Of a stretch of 64,000 nucleotides of DNA, positions 1 to 13,170 are shown one piece after another. The notes under the pieces are model-generated. The model did no database searches. It was not told the DNA's origin and saw only the letters and a list, made by a program, of their open reading frames with translations. This DNA comes from Aquatica leii (taxonomy: Eukaryota; Arthropoda; Insecta; Coleoptera; Lampyridae). Every line of letters begins with the position of its first letter. Position 1 is the stretch's first letter. The translations under genes were made by a program, and so were the position numbers. Location: the NCBI GenBank assembly GCA_035610365.1, contig CM069435.1:65097389-65161388 (forward strand). The letters run 5' to 3'.

Positions 1-2729
1 ATATTTAAGTAGTATTGTTAGAACTATATACGAATACAACTAATGTCATTGACACAAATATAAATATTTTAAAATCGCTATTTTGAGGCGATGTTACCAA
101 TCATTGACTCGTGTAGGTTATTTTTGTTTTAATCGTTTCAAGTAATTACAAATTTTTATCAATTCCGATACAACTTCGTTATTAATGATGGGAAAAAAAC
201 TTTATTAATTAGACTTGAGAAATTGACGTTGTTGTTTTTTTGGTGTTATCAATTAAATACGTTTGCCATTGCAATACAAATTAAACAATAAATATTTACG
301 TAAGTACGAAGAATGTTCTCTTGTCTATATGATACCAATTTTGCAAACTGGATCAAGGCTATAAGTCTAATTAATTTGTATTACTAAGTTATAAAATTTA
401 AAATGCTTTCAATAACACTTTAGAACAATAACCTTTTTGTATTTGTTTTTAAAACTTTGCGATTTTCATTGTTTAAGTTATAAATAAGACAGATATCCTT
501 CGTTAAAATTAGGCGCCGTTTATTTATTACATATGCAATTCCAATGTCATAATTTATAAAAGTGTTTCCTACAATTAGGTGTGGTCAGTTACATGTTTGG
601 ATTTGTTTTAGAAAATTTGGTAACAGCAGCGAAAATGCCTTGACATTGATTGTTACATAAAAACACCAGTCTAATAAGTGCTCTTTAATTGTCCCCTGTA
701 AACACTAATTTACATATCCGTTTGCTAATTCATATGAAAACACATCTTACATAATCGTGTTATAAAAAAAATTAAAAGTGAAAAATTTTGTAATTTTATT
801 TAAAACCTGTTGTTGATTGGCAAGCAATCACTTGTACAGATATTGGTTTGCAAATGGTTAAGATTGTCCTAGTTTTTGAAATGTTATTATTTACAAATGT
901 CAACTTCTTTTTATAACAGCAAAAATAAAATACATAATTTATTTTAAACTAATGTCGTATACGGTACGTGTTTTTTTTAATAAGTACTAAAATAATTAAA
1001 ATTTTGATGCAATCGGTATGAGTATTGTACTCTTTACATTTTATATGTTGTAAACACGTTTTTGTTGAACGCAAAACTAATAACCTGAAACAAAGTGTTT
1101 TGGAAATTCCTATCAGTGTGAAATAAAATCTATAATATGCGCATAAATAATTAAATCCTTGGCAAAATACGTAAAAGAAGTGTGTCAAGCAAAATGTAAA
1201 AGAAAAGTAAGTGCATTGACGAAAATGTCTTGCGACAGATTACCCCGTTTTAGAAAAATCATAGAAGAGCGTATTGCAAAATATGAAGAATGATTTATTA
1301 ACATTTATTTTATTAGTAAAACGCTGAAATTTATTGCTTTCAGTTTCAATAGAATATTTATTTTGTTATGCTTTGTTACGTTTTATTTATTTTTATAATT
1401 TCTTTGTCAATTAAGTATTTTCTTATTATATATAAAAAAGTTGTTAAATTTTTGTGTCAAAACCTATTGTTGAATGAATACATTACCAATTTCGTTTATA
1501 GTTTTTTTTTACAAAAATTGTTAAATATTATTACTAATTCTTTTTTTATTCTATTATTTTGCGTTGCTTTGATTTTTTAAGTTGTTGTTGCAACATGTAT
1601 TTTTTAATTAAGATTGTTATTGAATTAATCTAATCAATTTATTAAAATATTAAACTCAACCAAAACTTTATTTTTTTAACTTTGGCATTTTTTTAGGTAT
1701 TTTATTAGTATTATTTATAAATATAGTCTAGTGTTTAATGTGACTTTCAAAGTTTTAGTAAGGATTTTATTGTAGTTAATGACTTATCTAATCTAACTCG
1801 ATTCTTAGATGCTTTTAGACGTTTCATTTTTGACTGTCGTATCTTCTTTTTCCCGTTCTCGTTTTTTGTCATCTAAATGTTTTGTTATATTTTACGTTTG
1901 ATTATAAGACACTTTAAATTATTTTAATTACTCTTAAACAATAAAGAAATTTGTAAATAAAGCGTCTTATTACAAATTCAATTTTTTTAAAGCTAGCAAT
2001 AACTGATTGAAAAATTTTTGAGAAAACGATGTAATTTTGTCTTTATAGTAAAAATCAGTTTAGAAAAAATTAAAACGCAAAATGCAAAATCCAAAATTAA
2101 ATTAATTGATACAATAGAAAGATTTTTAATTCGTGTAAATTCGTCGGGCAGAAACAATTTTGAAAAAAGCAGATATAAAAAAGATACTATTTTTGCTATA
2201 AATGTCTTATAAGATATATAAGAATGGTAGACAAAGCTTGAGAAAAATGCCAGATGCGGTAACATACTGTTTAAAAAACTGTGTTTTTTTTTAAATAATG
2301 TCTGACTTAAAAACTACTTGTGAAGATGATCTGCGACGATATGGAGTATAGAGCAGTGTAATAACGTAAAAGATTTTTTTTCTTTTACTATTGAAAATTA
2401 TTTAAAAAGTTGGAATTGCTTAGAATTAAAAAAAATCACAGATTTTTTACTGGTATGTAGCATTTAATTTTGCTTTTTATGTAATACAAGAAATCTTCAT
2501 TTTAAGTTTACACATTTTTAGTTGTAACATTAAAATGTTAATAATACAAAAATAATTTAAAATTTTAATAAAACCCAAAGCATAAAACACACGAGTTATG
2601 TGTAAAGTAGGTTACATCATTTTCAATAATTAACATGCTTTTATCGTATATTTGTTAACACACATATTTTCTAATTAACTGTAATAACTTTAAACTAATT
2701 TATCTATCATTACTTTTTTTTAATTTTAG
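1..2729. other. AT-rich non-coding stretch 5' of the peptide transporter
   Basis: Very AT-rich sequence with only short random reading frames and no recognisable domain. Because an in-frame upstream exon of the transporter starts at 2730, part or all of this stretch is probably intron or 5' flank of the long transporter isoform. I could not locate the first exon of that isoform. Confidence 0.5.
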
Positions 2730-2785
2730 GTTATGACAACGTCTCGCTATCATCCCAGGAATCGACACCCAAAAAACCATTAAAG
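2730..2785 (+). CDS. Alternative 5' coding exon of the POT peptide transporter
   Basis: This 56-nt exon is bounded by an acceptor (taattttag at 2721-2729) and a donor (gtacgt from 2786). After two leading bases that complete an upstream codon it reads YDNVSLSSQESTPKKPLK and ends in phase 0. That joins in frame to the exon at 6935 (KLPYPKSVFF). Insect POT transporters of the yin/opt1 type often carry an acidic and serine-rich cytoplasmic tail just before the KLPYPKSVFF segment, which fits. The exon would replace the short start at 6157 and so gives an isoform with a longer N-terminus. Its own upstream partner was not found. An RNA-seq junction from 2785 to 6935 would settle it. Confidence 0.6.
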
Positions 2786-5700
2786 GTACGTAAAAATTAA
2801 CATTCTTTCGGCGCATATACGAAGAAATCAAAATTAACCTTAACATTTAAGAGGCTATCGGGATTTCCTAAAATAAAATGACATTTATATAATACAACTA
2901 GTACATAATATTTTTAAAATAGTTGTTTATAAACATTTATTGACATTGACATAAATATAGCGTGCAAGTACATGATTGCATAATTTTAGAAATCTCGTTT
3001 TGCACCTGATTTAGTTGCTAGTTTTATTTTGTGCTCAATAAAAATTTTGATTGTAAATTTTTTTGACTTAGACAACAATCCACAGAAAAATACTTCCACG
3101 TGCTCTACTTTTAATCCAAATTTTATTAGACGCAAAATTATTAATAAAAAAATTGTTAAATATTTAACCTTCAATAAATTTCGCCAATTGAACTAGACTA
3201 ATTGGAACAATATTTGCAAGTAACTGTCAATCATCTTTTCAAGTAAAAAAAAAAGAAAATGTTTTAAATTTGATTCAATCAATTAAAGAAACTTTTACTC
3301 CGTGTTATCAAAAAGGTAGTATCTATTTCTGAAAGATTATTAAAAATTGCAAAAGGTCATTAATTTATTTAACGATTACAGTTTATTTTTAAATCAATAA
3401 CCTTAACAACCTTTTCTTTATTTATTTATAAACATGTGGAAATTATTACAACAATTTTTTATATTATTTCTGTTTCAAATTTCATTAGCCAATAAATTTG
3501 CGAAAAATAAATAAACGTTTTAAGACGATAACCTTTTTTAGTTTTTATAAAGGTACATTTTGTTAAATTAAGATAATTCCGGTTTAAATGGGATTACTCA
3601 GATAAAAAAAAACTTAGTTGTGAATTTTTATGAAACAATTTTTGTAACTAATCTAAAAACAGTTATTAGCATTTCAAAACATTTTATTTTTAAATAAAGT
3701 TTACAAAATTTCTTTTATGCAAAATATTTTAAATGAATTTATGACGCATTTTATAGACGTTACCGAGGTTCTTCAAATGCGCAAGTTAAAATTTACGTAT
3801 GAAACGATTTCTAATAACGCAATATCAGAAAAAAGTACTTATTCTGAATACTGTAGAAAAAAAGCGCATTGGTTACGTTTTTTGGTTTTAATTTTACGTT
3901 TAATTTTTTTGTTTTCTACTATTAGGTTTCTATAAATATTTTATTTATTTCTTACAATTAATCTTATTAATTTTTTTAATTTTGCAAGTAATTTCAGAAA
4001 CCTCGAAAAGACATTGTTCAAACCAAACGTAAATACAGAATAATAGTATAATTTAAATATGATTCTATTAAATAACAATTTATTCTATTTTACTTTGCTA
4101 AAACAATACTTTTTTAAATATAGTTGCTTTTGAAACATTTAAAGAAAATGAATAAGCTGAAATCTTAAATATAAAATTAATGCATACATTTTCTCAAAAA
4201 TGTATGAATCTTTTAATATATTTACAAAATGTATTTTTTTTTGTAATAATAACGAGTATTAAAAACCGCTTTAAACGACAATAAATTCAAAACATAATAA
4301 ACGCTTTAATTAATTGTCAGAGGTAGAATAATATTTTAATTTCTAGAATTTTTTTAGAATTTTTAATATTGTTTTTAAACCATTCGTTAACCTTATCAAA
4401 AATAGATTAGCATTTTAGTTTGTCTTTTTTTTAGCAGATGCTCAAATTAAAACAAAGGACAACAACTTTTTACGTAACTTTTTTAAATGTTATCTAACGT
4501 ATACCAAAACAAACAAAATATTGTGCTTCCTTGAACACTTTGCAAAATTTAGTGAATGATCGAAAAGTTTATACCCATGAGGAAACAGCATTGAAATGAA
4601 AATGCAACTTTAATATTCATAAGTGTTTCTATAATTTTTATTTATTACCTGCACACAGCTAGTGCGTTTTTTACATAAATTAGTAATAAATTAGAATTTA
4701 TGATTTATCTCAGACTTAAAATGCGTTTTTCTAAGCGATTTAAAACCTTGTTCGAGTATTAGTACACGTTTCAGTACCCAAAACGCAAAAAATGTGTCAA
4801 CAGTTGCAAAATATATAGGAGGACGTAAAAATTATTGCATCAGTTACTTTTTCATCCGTTTCAATCTCTATTATCGTTTACTCCAGTAAGATCCAGATTT
4901 GTTTCTTTTTTTGTGTATTAATTATATAAATTATCAATATGGATCAAAAGGTTAAACAACTTAAAAAAACTACTAATTATAAACGTATCTTACTTTTTGT
5001 GAAACATTGTTACAAAATAATGTTTTAAATTTTACCAATATTGACATAATTAGTTGAGACTTATTTTGCATGCATTTTGAATTCGATTCTTCTTAGAAGC
5101 ACAAAGTTGTGTTAGGTTTTTCCATATCGTCTTGGTTAACTATGAACACATTGCGTTGGTTTTGTAAATACCAATATAAAGGATTTTCCAAACAGAAGAA
5201 GATTTTTGAATTGTTCTCTAAATCTATTTTATTATGTAACTCATTGTTCTGTTCAATTATTAGCAATTTTTTTAGATATAAAAAACGCACTCTACAGTGT
5301 ATAATTTTTAATATATTCTTTATTATTGTACAGTAAATAATTCTAATATTTTATTGACCGTGACACGTTAACAATAGTACAATACCAGTTTTAGATTCAA
5401 TTATACACGACCAGACAAATTACTTTAACTGGTATTAACAAACCAATGCAAGACACACTACACATAGATGTTTTACCTTTAATTGTTTATATACAATTCA
5501 ATAATTACTAATTTAACTAAGTGTTTTAACAAAGAAAATGTAGTATTTTGTGTTTTGTGTTCTTTGTTAAATACAACATTTTTTCCACATCAATGAATTC
5601 TATTTTAATTGGATAATTGGCACCTACTCGATTATGTCTATTGTTTTATTTAAATTAAAAAAGCGCATTGTTTATATGTTTTAAGTGAAAAAATATTGAC

Positions 5701-6156
5701 CCTCGAGTGCGTTTTGCCCTAATAGCTTCAAGGTACGGGTGGTCTTTTTTACAGCGAAATTCCTTCAGACTGACCGATGTCGATGACCAAAAGATGCAGT
5801 AGCAACATGAAAACAATATTTCGTCATATCCACCTGTAACGTTCTGTTGATCGAACTGAATATGTCCCACTGAAACGTATTAGAAAGCGTACAGCTTACA
5901 ATGAATATATGTCGGCATCAGTTACTTCACTGCTTTACTGTTGTTAAGATACCCGCTTCAGTAACAGTTTATAAACGGAGACGCGACTTTTTAAAATTTA
6001 TTCTTACATGAAACTTCGAGTGATACAGTTTTCGAAAAAAATTTAATAATGATTTAAAAAGTGTTGTGATTTTTTAATTTTATTTTTTATTTTTTTGAAA
6101 AAAGACTTCGAAAATTGTGTTATTTTTTTAAATATAGTTAATTTAACCAAAACAAA
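2786..6156. other. Intronic / proximal promoter stretch of the transporter
   Basis: No protein domain or transposon is recognised here. The part just before 6157 is the likely promoter and 5' UTR of the short transporter isoform. A reading frame on the minus strand around 5655-5870 has unremarkable composition and no recognisable motif. Confidence 0.4.
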
Positions 6157-9100
6157 ATGAAGTTGTCGCTGATGCAGGTAATTATTTTTGTTATAATTCC
6201 TTCTTGCATTGTGCATTTTTTTTCTTTAAATTGCAATTCTATAACAGAACCCAAGGATATCAATACGGTTTGCCTTGAATCATAATATTACAATCTTTCT
6301 CTTTGCATTAATGTTTACAAAAAATTATAATTATAAATATATTTTAACATTTAATTGTTTTAGCGACCTCTAATTTTAAATAGCTTTGACACACTGACTA
6401 AAATCACTTTCACGTAAAACGATGATGATTAATTGCGGCACTTTTTCTAACAAACATTTTAATTATTAAGAATCACTCATTTACATTTTTTAATGACTGA
6501 TGTATAAAACACCTTAATGTTAATCAGGTGTTGATTAAATAGTTTCATAATCCAAATTTTTTTCCAAATTGTACTTTTTTTAAATTAACAAATTGAATCA
6601 TTTTTGACTTAATTCTAAGCGTCTAATTGACTTTAAAACTGTTTTGTTATCTTGTTAAGGTTCTTATTCTATATGTTAGTTATCTAATTTGCAGTTTATC
6701 TTGTTAGAATTCCTCTAACAAATTACTCTTACTGAAAGTTAAAGATTAGGCGCCATACATTTATCAAAATTATTCAAATTCCTTTTAATTATTTAATTTA
6801 AAACGTCTTGATTGAATTTTTATTACTGTAACAGACAAGAAGTAGGTGTATCTATTAATAGTGGCGGTGAATTATTTATTTAAATTTTTGAGTAATAATT
6901 TTTTTAAATTAATTATTGTTATATTTATTTTTAGAAACTTCCATATCCAAAATCAGTATTCTTCATAGTCAGCAATGAATTCTGTGAACGTTTCAGTTTC
7001 TATGGGATGCGGAGTAAGTAAATACTAAACAATCTTAAAATCAGCTAACGTTTTGTCTTTTAGCTATTCTCAGTCTGTATCTCACGGATATACTTTTATA
7101 CTCGGAAAGTGATGCAACAGTTATCTACCATGTCTTCAGTATGATGGTGTACTTTTTCCCAGTTTTTGGCGCAATCATTTCAGACAGTGTATTAGGAAAA
7201 TTTAGAACAATATTTTATGTATCGTGTATATACGCGCTTGGAAATATCGTTTTGGCTTTAGCCGCAACGCCTCCGTTAAATTTTCCGGAGAGACCGATAT
7301 CACTACTAGGTCTAGTGTTAATTGCGGTAGGTACCGGAGGTATAAAACCATGTGTGGCGGCTTTTGGAGGTGATCAATTTGTGTTACCACAACAAGAACT
7401 ACAATTAGCAACATTCTTTTCGTTATTCTATTTTTCCATCAATTCCGGAAGCTTGATTTCAACATTTATTACTCCAATTCTACGAGAAGATGTAAAATGT
7501 TTTGATATGGATAGTTGCTACAGTCTTGCCTTTGGAATACCTGGAATTTTAATGGTTATATCTATAAGTAAGTTATAATAATAATAAACATATCTAAATT
7601 TTTTAACAATGTTTTTATAGTCGTTTTCGCATTTGGAAAACCTCTTTATAAAATTAAGAAACCAGAAGGCAACATGTTGGTCCATGTCAGCAAGTGCATA
7701 GGAGTAAGTACATATTAACATTTAGTGTTTTAAATACTAATAACAAGCACTTTTTAGAATGCAATTAGAACTAAGATTAAGTCAAAAGGAGTTAAAAAAG
7801 ACAATTGGTTAGACTTTGCCGAAGAAAAACACGGTGCTAAATTAGTATCAGAAGTCAAATCGCTAATTAGAGTCTTAGTTTTATTTATACCGTTACCTGT
7901 CTTCTGGGCGTTATTTGACCAACAAGGCTCAGGATGGACTTTCATGGCGCGTCGTATGAACGGTGACATTGGAGGTTTTACGCTCTTGCCAGATCAGATG
8001 CAAGTCATCAACCCGTTACTAATTTTAATATTTATTCCGTTATTCCAATATGGCATTTACCCATTATTAAACAAATGCAAAATTTTAACCACTCCACTAC
8101 AACGATTGGTCGCTGGTGGTTGCTTAGCTGCCGTCTCCTTTATCGTATCTGCTGTTATTTGTCTTTCATTAGAAAGTACTTACCCTGTGTTACCTACCAC
8201 CGGAAACGGCCAAATACGTATTTACAACGCTCTTGATAAAACTATTGAAATTAACACAGATGGTCTTAATCAACGAATTACCATTGAGTCGTTAAAGAAT
8301 TATACCAAGACTGACTTAGAATTTACAGGATTAAAGGAAATTCCATACAATTTTAAATACGGCAACGAAACAATCAATGGCAAATTTGAAATACCTGAAA
8401 TGAAATCAGTAGCTTATCTATTTAAAGATGAAGGAAAAGTTCCATACCAATTAAAAGATAATGTTGATAAAGCAAGCAACGGTGATCCTAAAATTAGATT
8501 ACTGTTGAATTCGTACGAAGAATTGACGGTAGAGATTATAAATTCTGATGGAGAAGTAAAACTGTCTACTGATACCTCAGACACTGAACTTCATGAATTA
8601 AAACCGGACACTTATTCCATAAAGTTTGGAAACCGCGAACCCAAAGACAACATTGTAATTAAATTAGGCGGCGTATATGCTTTAGTTGGTATCGTAACTG
8701 AAAGCACTATAGATACGAATTTGATTACAGTAACTAATCCAAATTCTATAAATATTCTATTTCTTATTCCACAATACATAATTATGACAATGGGTGAAAT
8801 TATGTATTCGGTTACCGGTTTAGAATTTGCATATTCTCAAGCACCTTCAAGTATGAAATCCGTACTACAAGCATGTTGGTTGTTAACCACCGCATTTGGT
8901 AACTTAATTGTAGTTATCATTGAATCTGCCGAACCTTTTCACGATCAGGTAAATAAAAATTAATGCAATTTAAACTGGTTTAACGTTATATATTTACAGT
9001 CGAAAACATTCTTTTTATACGCTGGAATTATGTTGGCTGACATGATCGTCTTCTCTTTCATGGCAATGAGATACGAATACGTTAAGAAAGAAGGTGCAGT

Positions 9101-9230
9101 CGACACAAAAGCAATCAAAGAAAAAGAAAACAAAGGTACTGATTATTATAATGCCAAAGTTCCGGAAAAGCAAAACGGTATTAATAATGTTGCTTTTACA
9201 ACTTCCGATGAAAAAGGACTGAAAGTATAA
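6157..9230 (+). CDS. Proton-coupled oligopeptide transporter (SLC15/POT family), 6 exons
   Basis: Imports di- and tripeptides with protons across the plasma membrane; closest in type to insect yin/opt1 and vertebrate PEPT1/2. Exons by eye: 6157-6177, 6935-7013, 7064-7567, 7621-7703, 7758-8948 and 9000-9230, all with GT-AG borders, joining to 702 codons plus stop. Family length is about 650-750. Residues 22-27 give EFCERF, the ExxER motif of proton coupling in TM1. GTGGIKP lies at about 123-129 and FYFSINSG, the second PTR2 signature, at about 155-162. Residues of about 380-540 form the large, poorly hydrophobic extracellular loop between late TM segments that is typical of animal SLC15 proteins. 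The C-terminus is a lysine-rich cytoplasmic tail. The short start M-K-L-S-L-M-Q at 6157 splices in phase 0 to the conserved KLPYPKSVFF segment. An alternative upstream exon lies at 2730-2785. No frame break is seen, so the gene looks functional. The substrate range is inferred from the family. Confidence 0.93.
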
Positions 9231-10620
9231 TAGATAAACGCAGTATTAGTGCAACAATTTAAATTTAAGTTGCTGTTACTGTTATTTTTGTACATAATTG
9301 TATAGTGTAAATATTGTGTTGTATTATTAATTTTAATCATTTAATTAAATTATTTCTGTTAAATTATATAGTTTTTGTGTTTGGGATGGGTACTTGCAGG
9401 TTTATAGCTTTATTACGCATAGTTTCAAGAAGTACTGGTTTAAAACTATGGCATTAAAAATGTGTAAAAATTAAATAGGGCACAGTAGAAATCAATTGTA
9501 TTTCAATATTGCTGAAGGTAGTTTATTATAATTGCAGGGAATTAAGTTGCTTTATGAAGAACTTGGCTGGTTTGTTTTTAAACATTGTAAATTTTTCCAC
9601 GCATGGGTTTTATAGGTGAAAGTAGGTAAAAACTGCTAAGCGCTATCTGACAAAAAACATTCTTTGTTTTCAGAAAGCTATGAAGAAGAAGAACTTTTGA
9701 ACTTTGAAAACGTCAAACGCGCATAATTTTGGTTTATTTTATATAATAAACCAAATTCGTAAAATGTATTCATATCTTGCTCAATCGTTAAACCTTATAA
9801 TTTTAATCTATATGATAAACACTCACCTCAAAATATTATAAACTTTGCACAACTTAGAGAATTGGTTTTTTTAAATATAATTAAGCAATTGCATACGAAG
9901 TTTGATTACTTATTTTTTATTACGACCACAACTTAGTTTATATACATATATATTTGTATTGATAAGTAAGTAATTCTAATTTATAGAAAAGTTATAAACC
10001 AATGCAGATTTTAAAAAATTCGTATACAGGGAGTATCTATTTTTTGTGCAACACTGAGATAAAGTACATACATACAGAGTGTATCTGATTAACACATTAT
10101 TGTTTTAGAAGTTGAAATTGGATCATAAACATAAGCAAATAATGCTTCTTAAAACATTTACAAAAATCAAAATTTTTATCAAAATATATCGTAAATTAGA
10201 GACCTGTTGCATGAAATAATTTCCTTAAGTTGTTGACGCCGTGAATCGAAATAAACTGTTCTAAGAAATGCAAATTTGTTTTCAAGAATTTGCTATCATC
10301 AAAAATAAAACTAGATAGACAACAATTCCACACTACTTTTCCAAAATTAACACTACGTTGTTGTCAGGAATTTTTCTTGATACGGTACGAACGGTAATTA
10401 AAGCAGAGTAATGGTTGTCCACTCACACCCTTTTCACCGCTCGGTCGCTCAACTCATGACTCAACATGTTAGTCTGTAGTCGCTGTCAGCAACTGTAGTT
10501 TGGTTTGTGAATTGTAAATCATTAGACAAACTGCTCTAATTGTTTATTTTGTAATTGCGATGCGATTACTATTCGATTGGAAGTGAAAGTGTCAGTGCGC
10601 TATTCTTTATTCACGTGAAA
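9231..10620. other. Transporter 3' UTR and intergenic spacer
   Basis: Follows the transporter stop codon. A possible polyadenylation signal variant ATTAAA is at 9344-9349. The remainder is AT-rich and shows no coding or mobile-element signature that I recognise. Confidence 0.4.
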
Positions 10621-10629
10621 GTTTACTGT

Positions 10630-11315
10630 CTTACTATGAAATCGTCCAAAAAATACAGGAAAAATTGATGTCGTTCTTCTCTCAGCCTAAAAGTTAGAAT
10701 ACAAATGAATGTGGATACAGAATCATCACCATCCACTTTAGGAACGAACACTACTCCTCCGCTTGTGTGTTCTTCTTCTCAAGTTCTTCATTTGTACCAC
10801 CTGTCGTTGACAAGTTATCAAGATAGCCTTCTTTATAGACTACGAATATGTGAGAAAGCAAGAAAGAAATGTGTGTTTGGTTAGACTGCAAAAACCGTAA
10901 ATTAAGCTGTACATTATACAACCAAGTTTCCCACCTTGATGCTTTTAAAAATTCACGATTACTGTTCGCGGATCTAACAAATCTGCCCAACTCACTTTTT
11001 TAAGAAAAAAAATTTGTCTAGACAAACAGCAAGCCATTTGATAGCTGAGACCTAAGACAGATTTGAAAACAATTGAAATCATTTGTTATAAAATAAACAT
11101 GTCTTATCTTGAGTCTACCATAAAAATATTTAGGTTAGTTTACTATTTAGCAAAAAATAATAGACTTTTATTATTATTATTATTTTGAGTTATAACTTTA
11201 AACGGTGTGAACATTGGTGTAGAATTACATTATAGATTTAGTGCAACTAAAATTATTAATCATATTTCCGATGAAACGAAAAAAAATCAATCAACACGTT
11301 AAAAGCATTCAGGTA
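10630..11315 (+). pseudogene. hAT-like (KIAA1586 type) transposase, N-terminal half, broken
   Basis: Decayed coding sequence on the + strand with stops and frame changes. Pieces in order match the KIAA1586/TTF-type hAT-derived family: a serine-rich N-terminus, KEMCVWLDCKNRKLSCTLY (zinc-binding TTF-like patch) near 10870, a stretch like the HENSKSH segment near 11010-11050, KIFRLVYYLAKNNR near 11120-11160 (family form VFRTAYYIAKNNRP), and LNGVNIGVELHYRFSATKII near 11190-11255. Similarity stops at about 11310, just where an inverted repeat starts (11318). The C-terminal part resumes near 16860 on the same strand. I therefore read both as one old element split by later insertions. The family assignment rests on pattern memory and needs a profile search. 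Confidence 0.6.
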
Positions 11316-11317
11316 AA

Positions 11318-11353
11318 ATTACAATTGAAGACGTTGGCACAAAAAGGGGATAA
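11318..11353 (+). repeat. Left arm of a 36-nt inverted repeat around the gypsy block
   Basis: Thirty-one of 36 positions match the reverse complement of 15795-15830. The shared core is CAAAAAGGGGATAA. The arm sits directly at the point where the hAT pseudogene loses similarity, so it may be the terminal repeat of a DNA element that inserted there and was itself later invaded by the gypsy element. Confidence 0.55.
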
Positions 11354-11618
11354 ATAAAATCTTGAAGAAAGTCAAATTAGAAAAAAAACACATTTTTTCA
11401 AATATTTTTTTATTGAATAATTTAGTTAACTACTCCTCATGAACAACAATAAAAATCAAATTTTAACCTAAATAACTTCGTAATAAAAGCAATATACTCC
11501 TTGGCAATATAATGGAAAAGATACATTTTGGTGCAAAAAAAAGATCAGTTATTGTTCAATATTTACTTGTTCTTCACTTAGGAGGGACAAGAAAACCACT
11601 TTATACTATTTCTAAGGC
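11354..11618. other. Unassigned AT-rich spacer inside the insertion block
   Basis: Between the left inverted-repeat arm and the next repeat. No coding or family signature is seen. Confidence 0.3.
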
Positions 11619-11942
11619 TACGTTTCGTGCTACACGTAAGCACAAATTTATTAATATTTGTGAGTCTGAATGAAACATGAAATTGTCAATCAATACAAAT
11701 TTAAATTTAAATTTATATTTCATGTTTCATTTTTAGTGATTTTTTTGTGTATAAGATTGTACGTAGTTGCTATTGTTCAGGATTTGTTGGATAGTGCCAC
11801 TGTAATCTATTTGTGTAAGTTCTTTTATGATAAAAAGATAGTGTATTAGTTAGTTTGTTTAAATCTTATATTTTCTTAGACTTAGAATTTTAATCAATCT
11901 TTAGTCGCCTGATAAAGTGGTCACGTGTAGCACGAAACGTAG
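11619..11942. repeat. Small foldback-like unit with perfect 20-bp inverted repeats
   Basis: CTACGTTTCGTGCTACACGT at 11619-11638 is the exact reverse complement of 11923-11942. The right arm coincides with the place where the gypsy reverse transcriptase similarity on the minus strand ends, so this unit marks a breakpoint. Inside lies a second perfect hairpin: AATGAAACATGAAAT at 11669-11683 pairs with 11717-11731 over a 33-nt loop. Confidence 0.6.
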
Positions 11943-13166
11943 TTTTTTCGCAGTCTTTATTCCATCTAAATTCTGCTTTTTCTTCGGTCAATTTCGTCAA
12001 AGGTTTGGCAATATTTGCAAATCCGGCTACAAATCGTTTATAATAGGTGCACAACCCAAGGAAACTTCGGAACTGATATTTGTCGATTGGTTTTGGCCAT
12101 GCTTGCACTGCTCGGATTTTGTCTGGGTCAGCCTTTACTCCATCTCTATATACGACGTGGCCAAGGTATTGCACTTTCTTCTTAAATACGTGGCACTTCT
12201 TTGGGCTCAGTTTGAGATTAGCCCCACGTAGTCGCTGGAACATTTCTTCCAAGTTGTTCAAGTGTTCTTCAACGACCTTCTAACCACGATCACATCGTCT
12301 AAGTAAACCAACCACGTCTTCCAAGACAGTCCGCGCAAGATGGTCTCCATCAAACGTTCGAACGTTGCAAAAGCGTTACGCGAGCCGAAGGGCATCACGG
12401 TGAACGGCTACAAACCAGTTATGATCGTAAATGCTGTTTTTTCACAATCGTTAGGTTCTAATTCTACCTGCCAGTAACCACTCTTTAAATCCAATGTGGA
12501 AAACCACTGGGATCCTGGGAGGGTGTCTAACGTATCATCAGTTCTGGGTAAAGAGTTGCTGTACTTTTTGGTCACGTCGTTTAGCTGTCTGTAGTATACG
12601 CAAAACCTCGTTGATCCATCCATCTTCTTTACGAGTACTACTGGAGATGCCCATGAGATATTTGAAAGTTTAATCACTGCTTTTCTCTCCATATCCGTAA
12701 TTATTTGTTCATCTTTTCTTTTCGCCAAAGGAAGTCTGCGTGGATGTTGTCGTATCAGCCGAGCATCTACGGTATTAATTTTATGTTTTACCACCTTAGT
12801 TCTTTCTTTGGAATCACTCTCCAGTGCGAACACATCTTGATACTCTTGGATCAACAATTTAACTTTAGCCAGCTGGTCTTGGCTGAGGTTTTGGCATTTG
12901 GTTGTAAGAATGTCTAATAGATTTGAGATACTGGCGTGCATTGGCCTACCACGGTCTTCTTTTTCAACGTTACAGGATCTGAGTTGATATTTAAGATCCT
13001 TACTGGCATCGTGTTTTTCACTCGTACTAAAGTTCTGCCAACGAGTAGTCCTTTTTCAACTAAGTTGCCCTCCATTGGTTCAATCGCGCAAATGTATCCT
13101 TTCCGGAGATTTCCATCCATGCGTGCCATCACCACACTTTCAGTCCTCGCAGGAAGACTCACTTCT
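11943..13166 (-). pseudogene. pol: gypsy element 1 reverse transcriptase region
   Basis: Minus-strand pol in several frames. Visible pieces are FCVYYRQLND near 12600 (family form FCVDYRQLN), FSTLDLKSGYWQVELE near 12490 (first catalytic aspartate), [16 protein letters not shown] near 12370, and VYLDDVIVV near 12300 with the two polymerase aspartates intact. LGHVVYRDGVKADPDKI near 12150 and FRSFLGLCTYYKRFV near 12070 complete the gypsy RT and connection. The frame is interrupted around 12261-12408. After FANIAKPLTKLTEEKAEFRWN the sequence departs from the family at about 11943. Confidence 0.85.
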
Positions 13167-13170
13167 TCAC

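Noticed and set aside
1225..1293. Small ORF of 22 codons (MSCDRLPRFRKIIEERIAKY)
   Set aside because: Too short, no splice continuity established and no recognised family; likely chance.
7202..7414. Minus-strand ORFs opposite transporter exons (also 7754-7969)
   Set aside because: Shadow frames of conserved transporter coding sequence.
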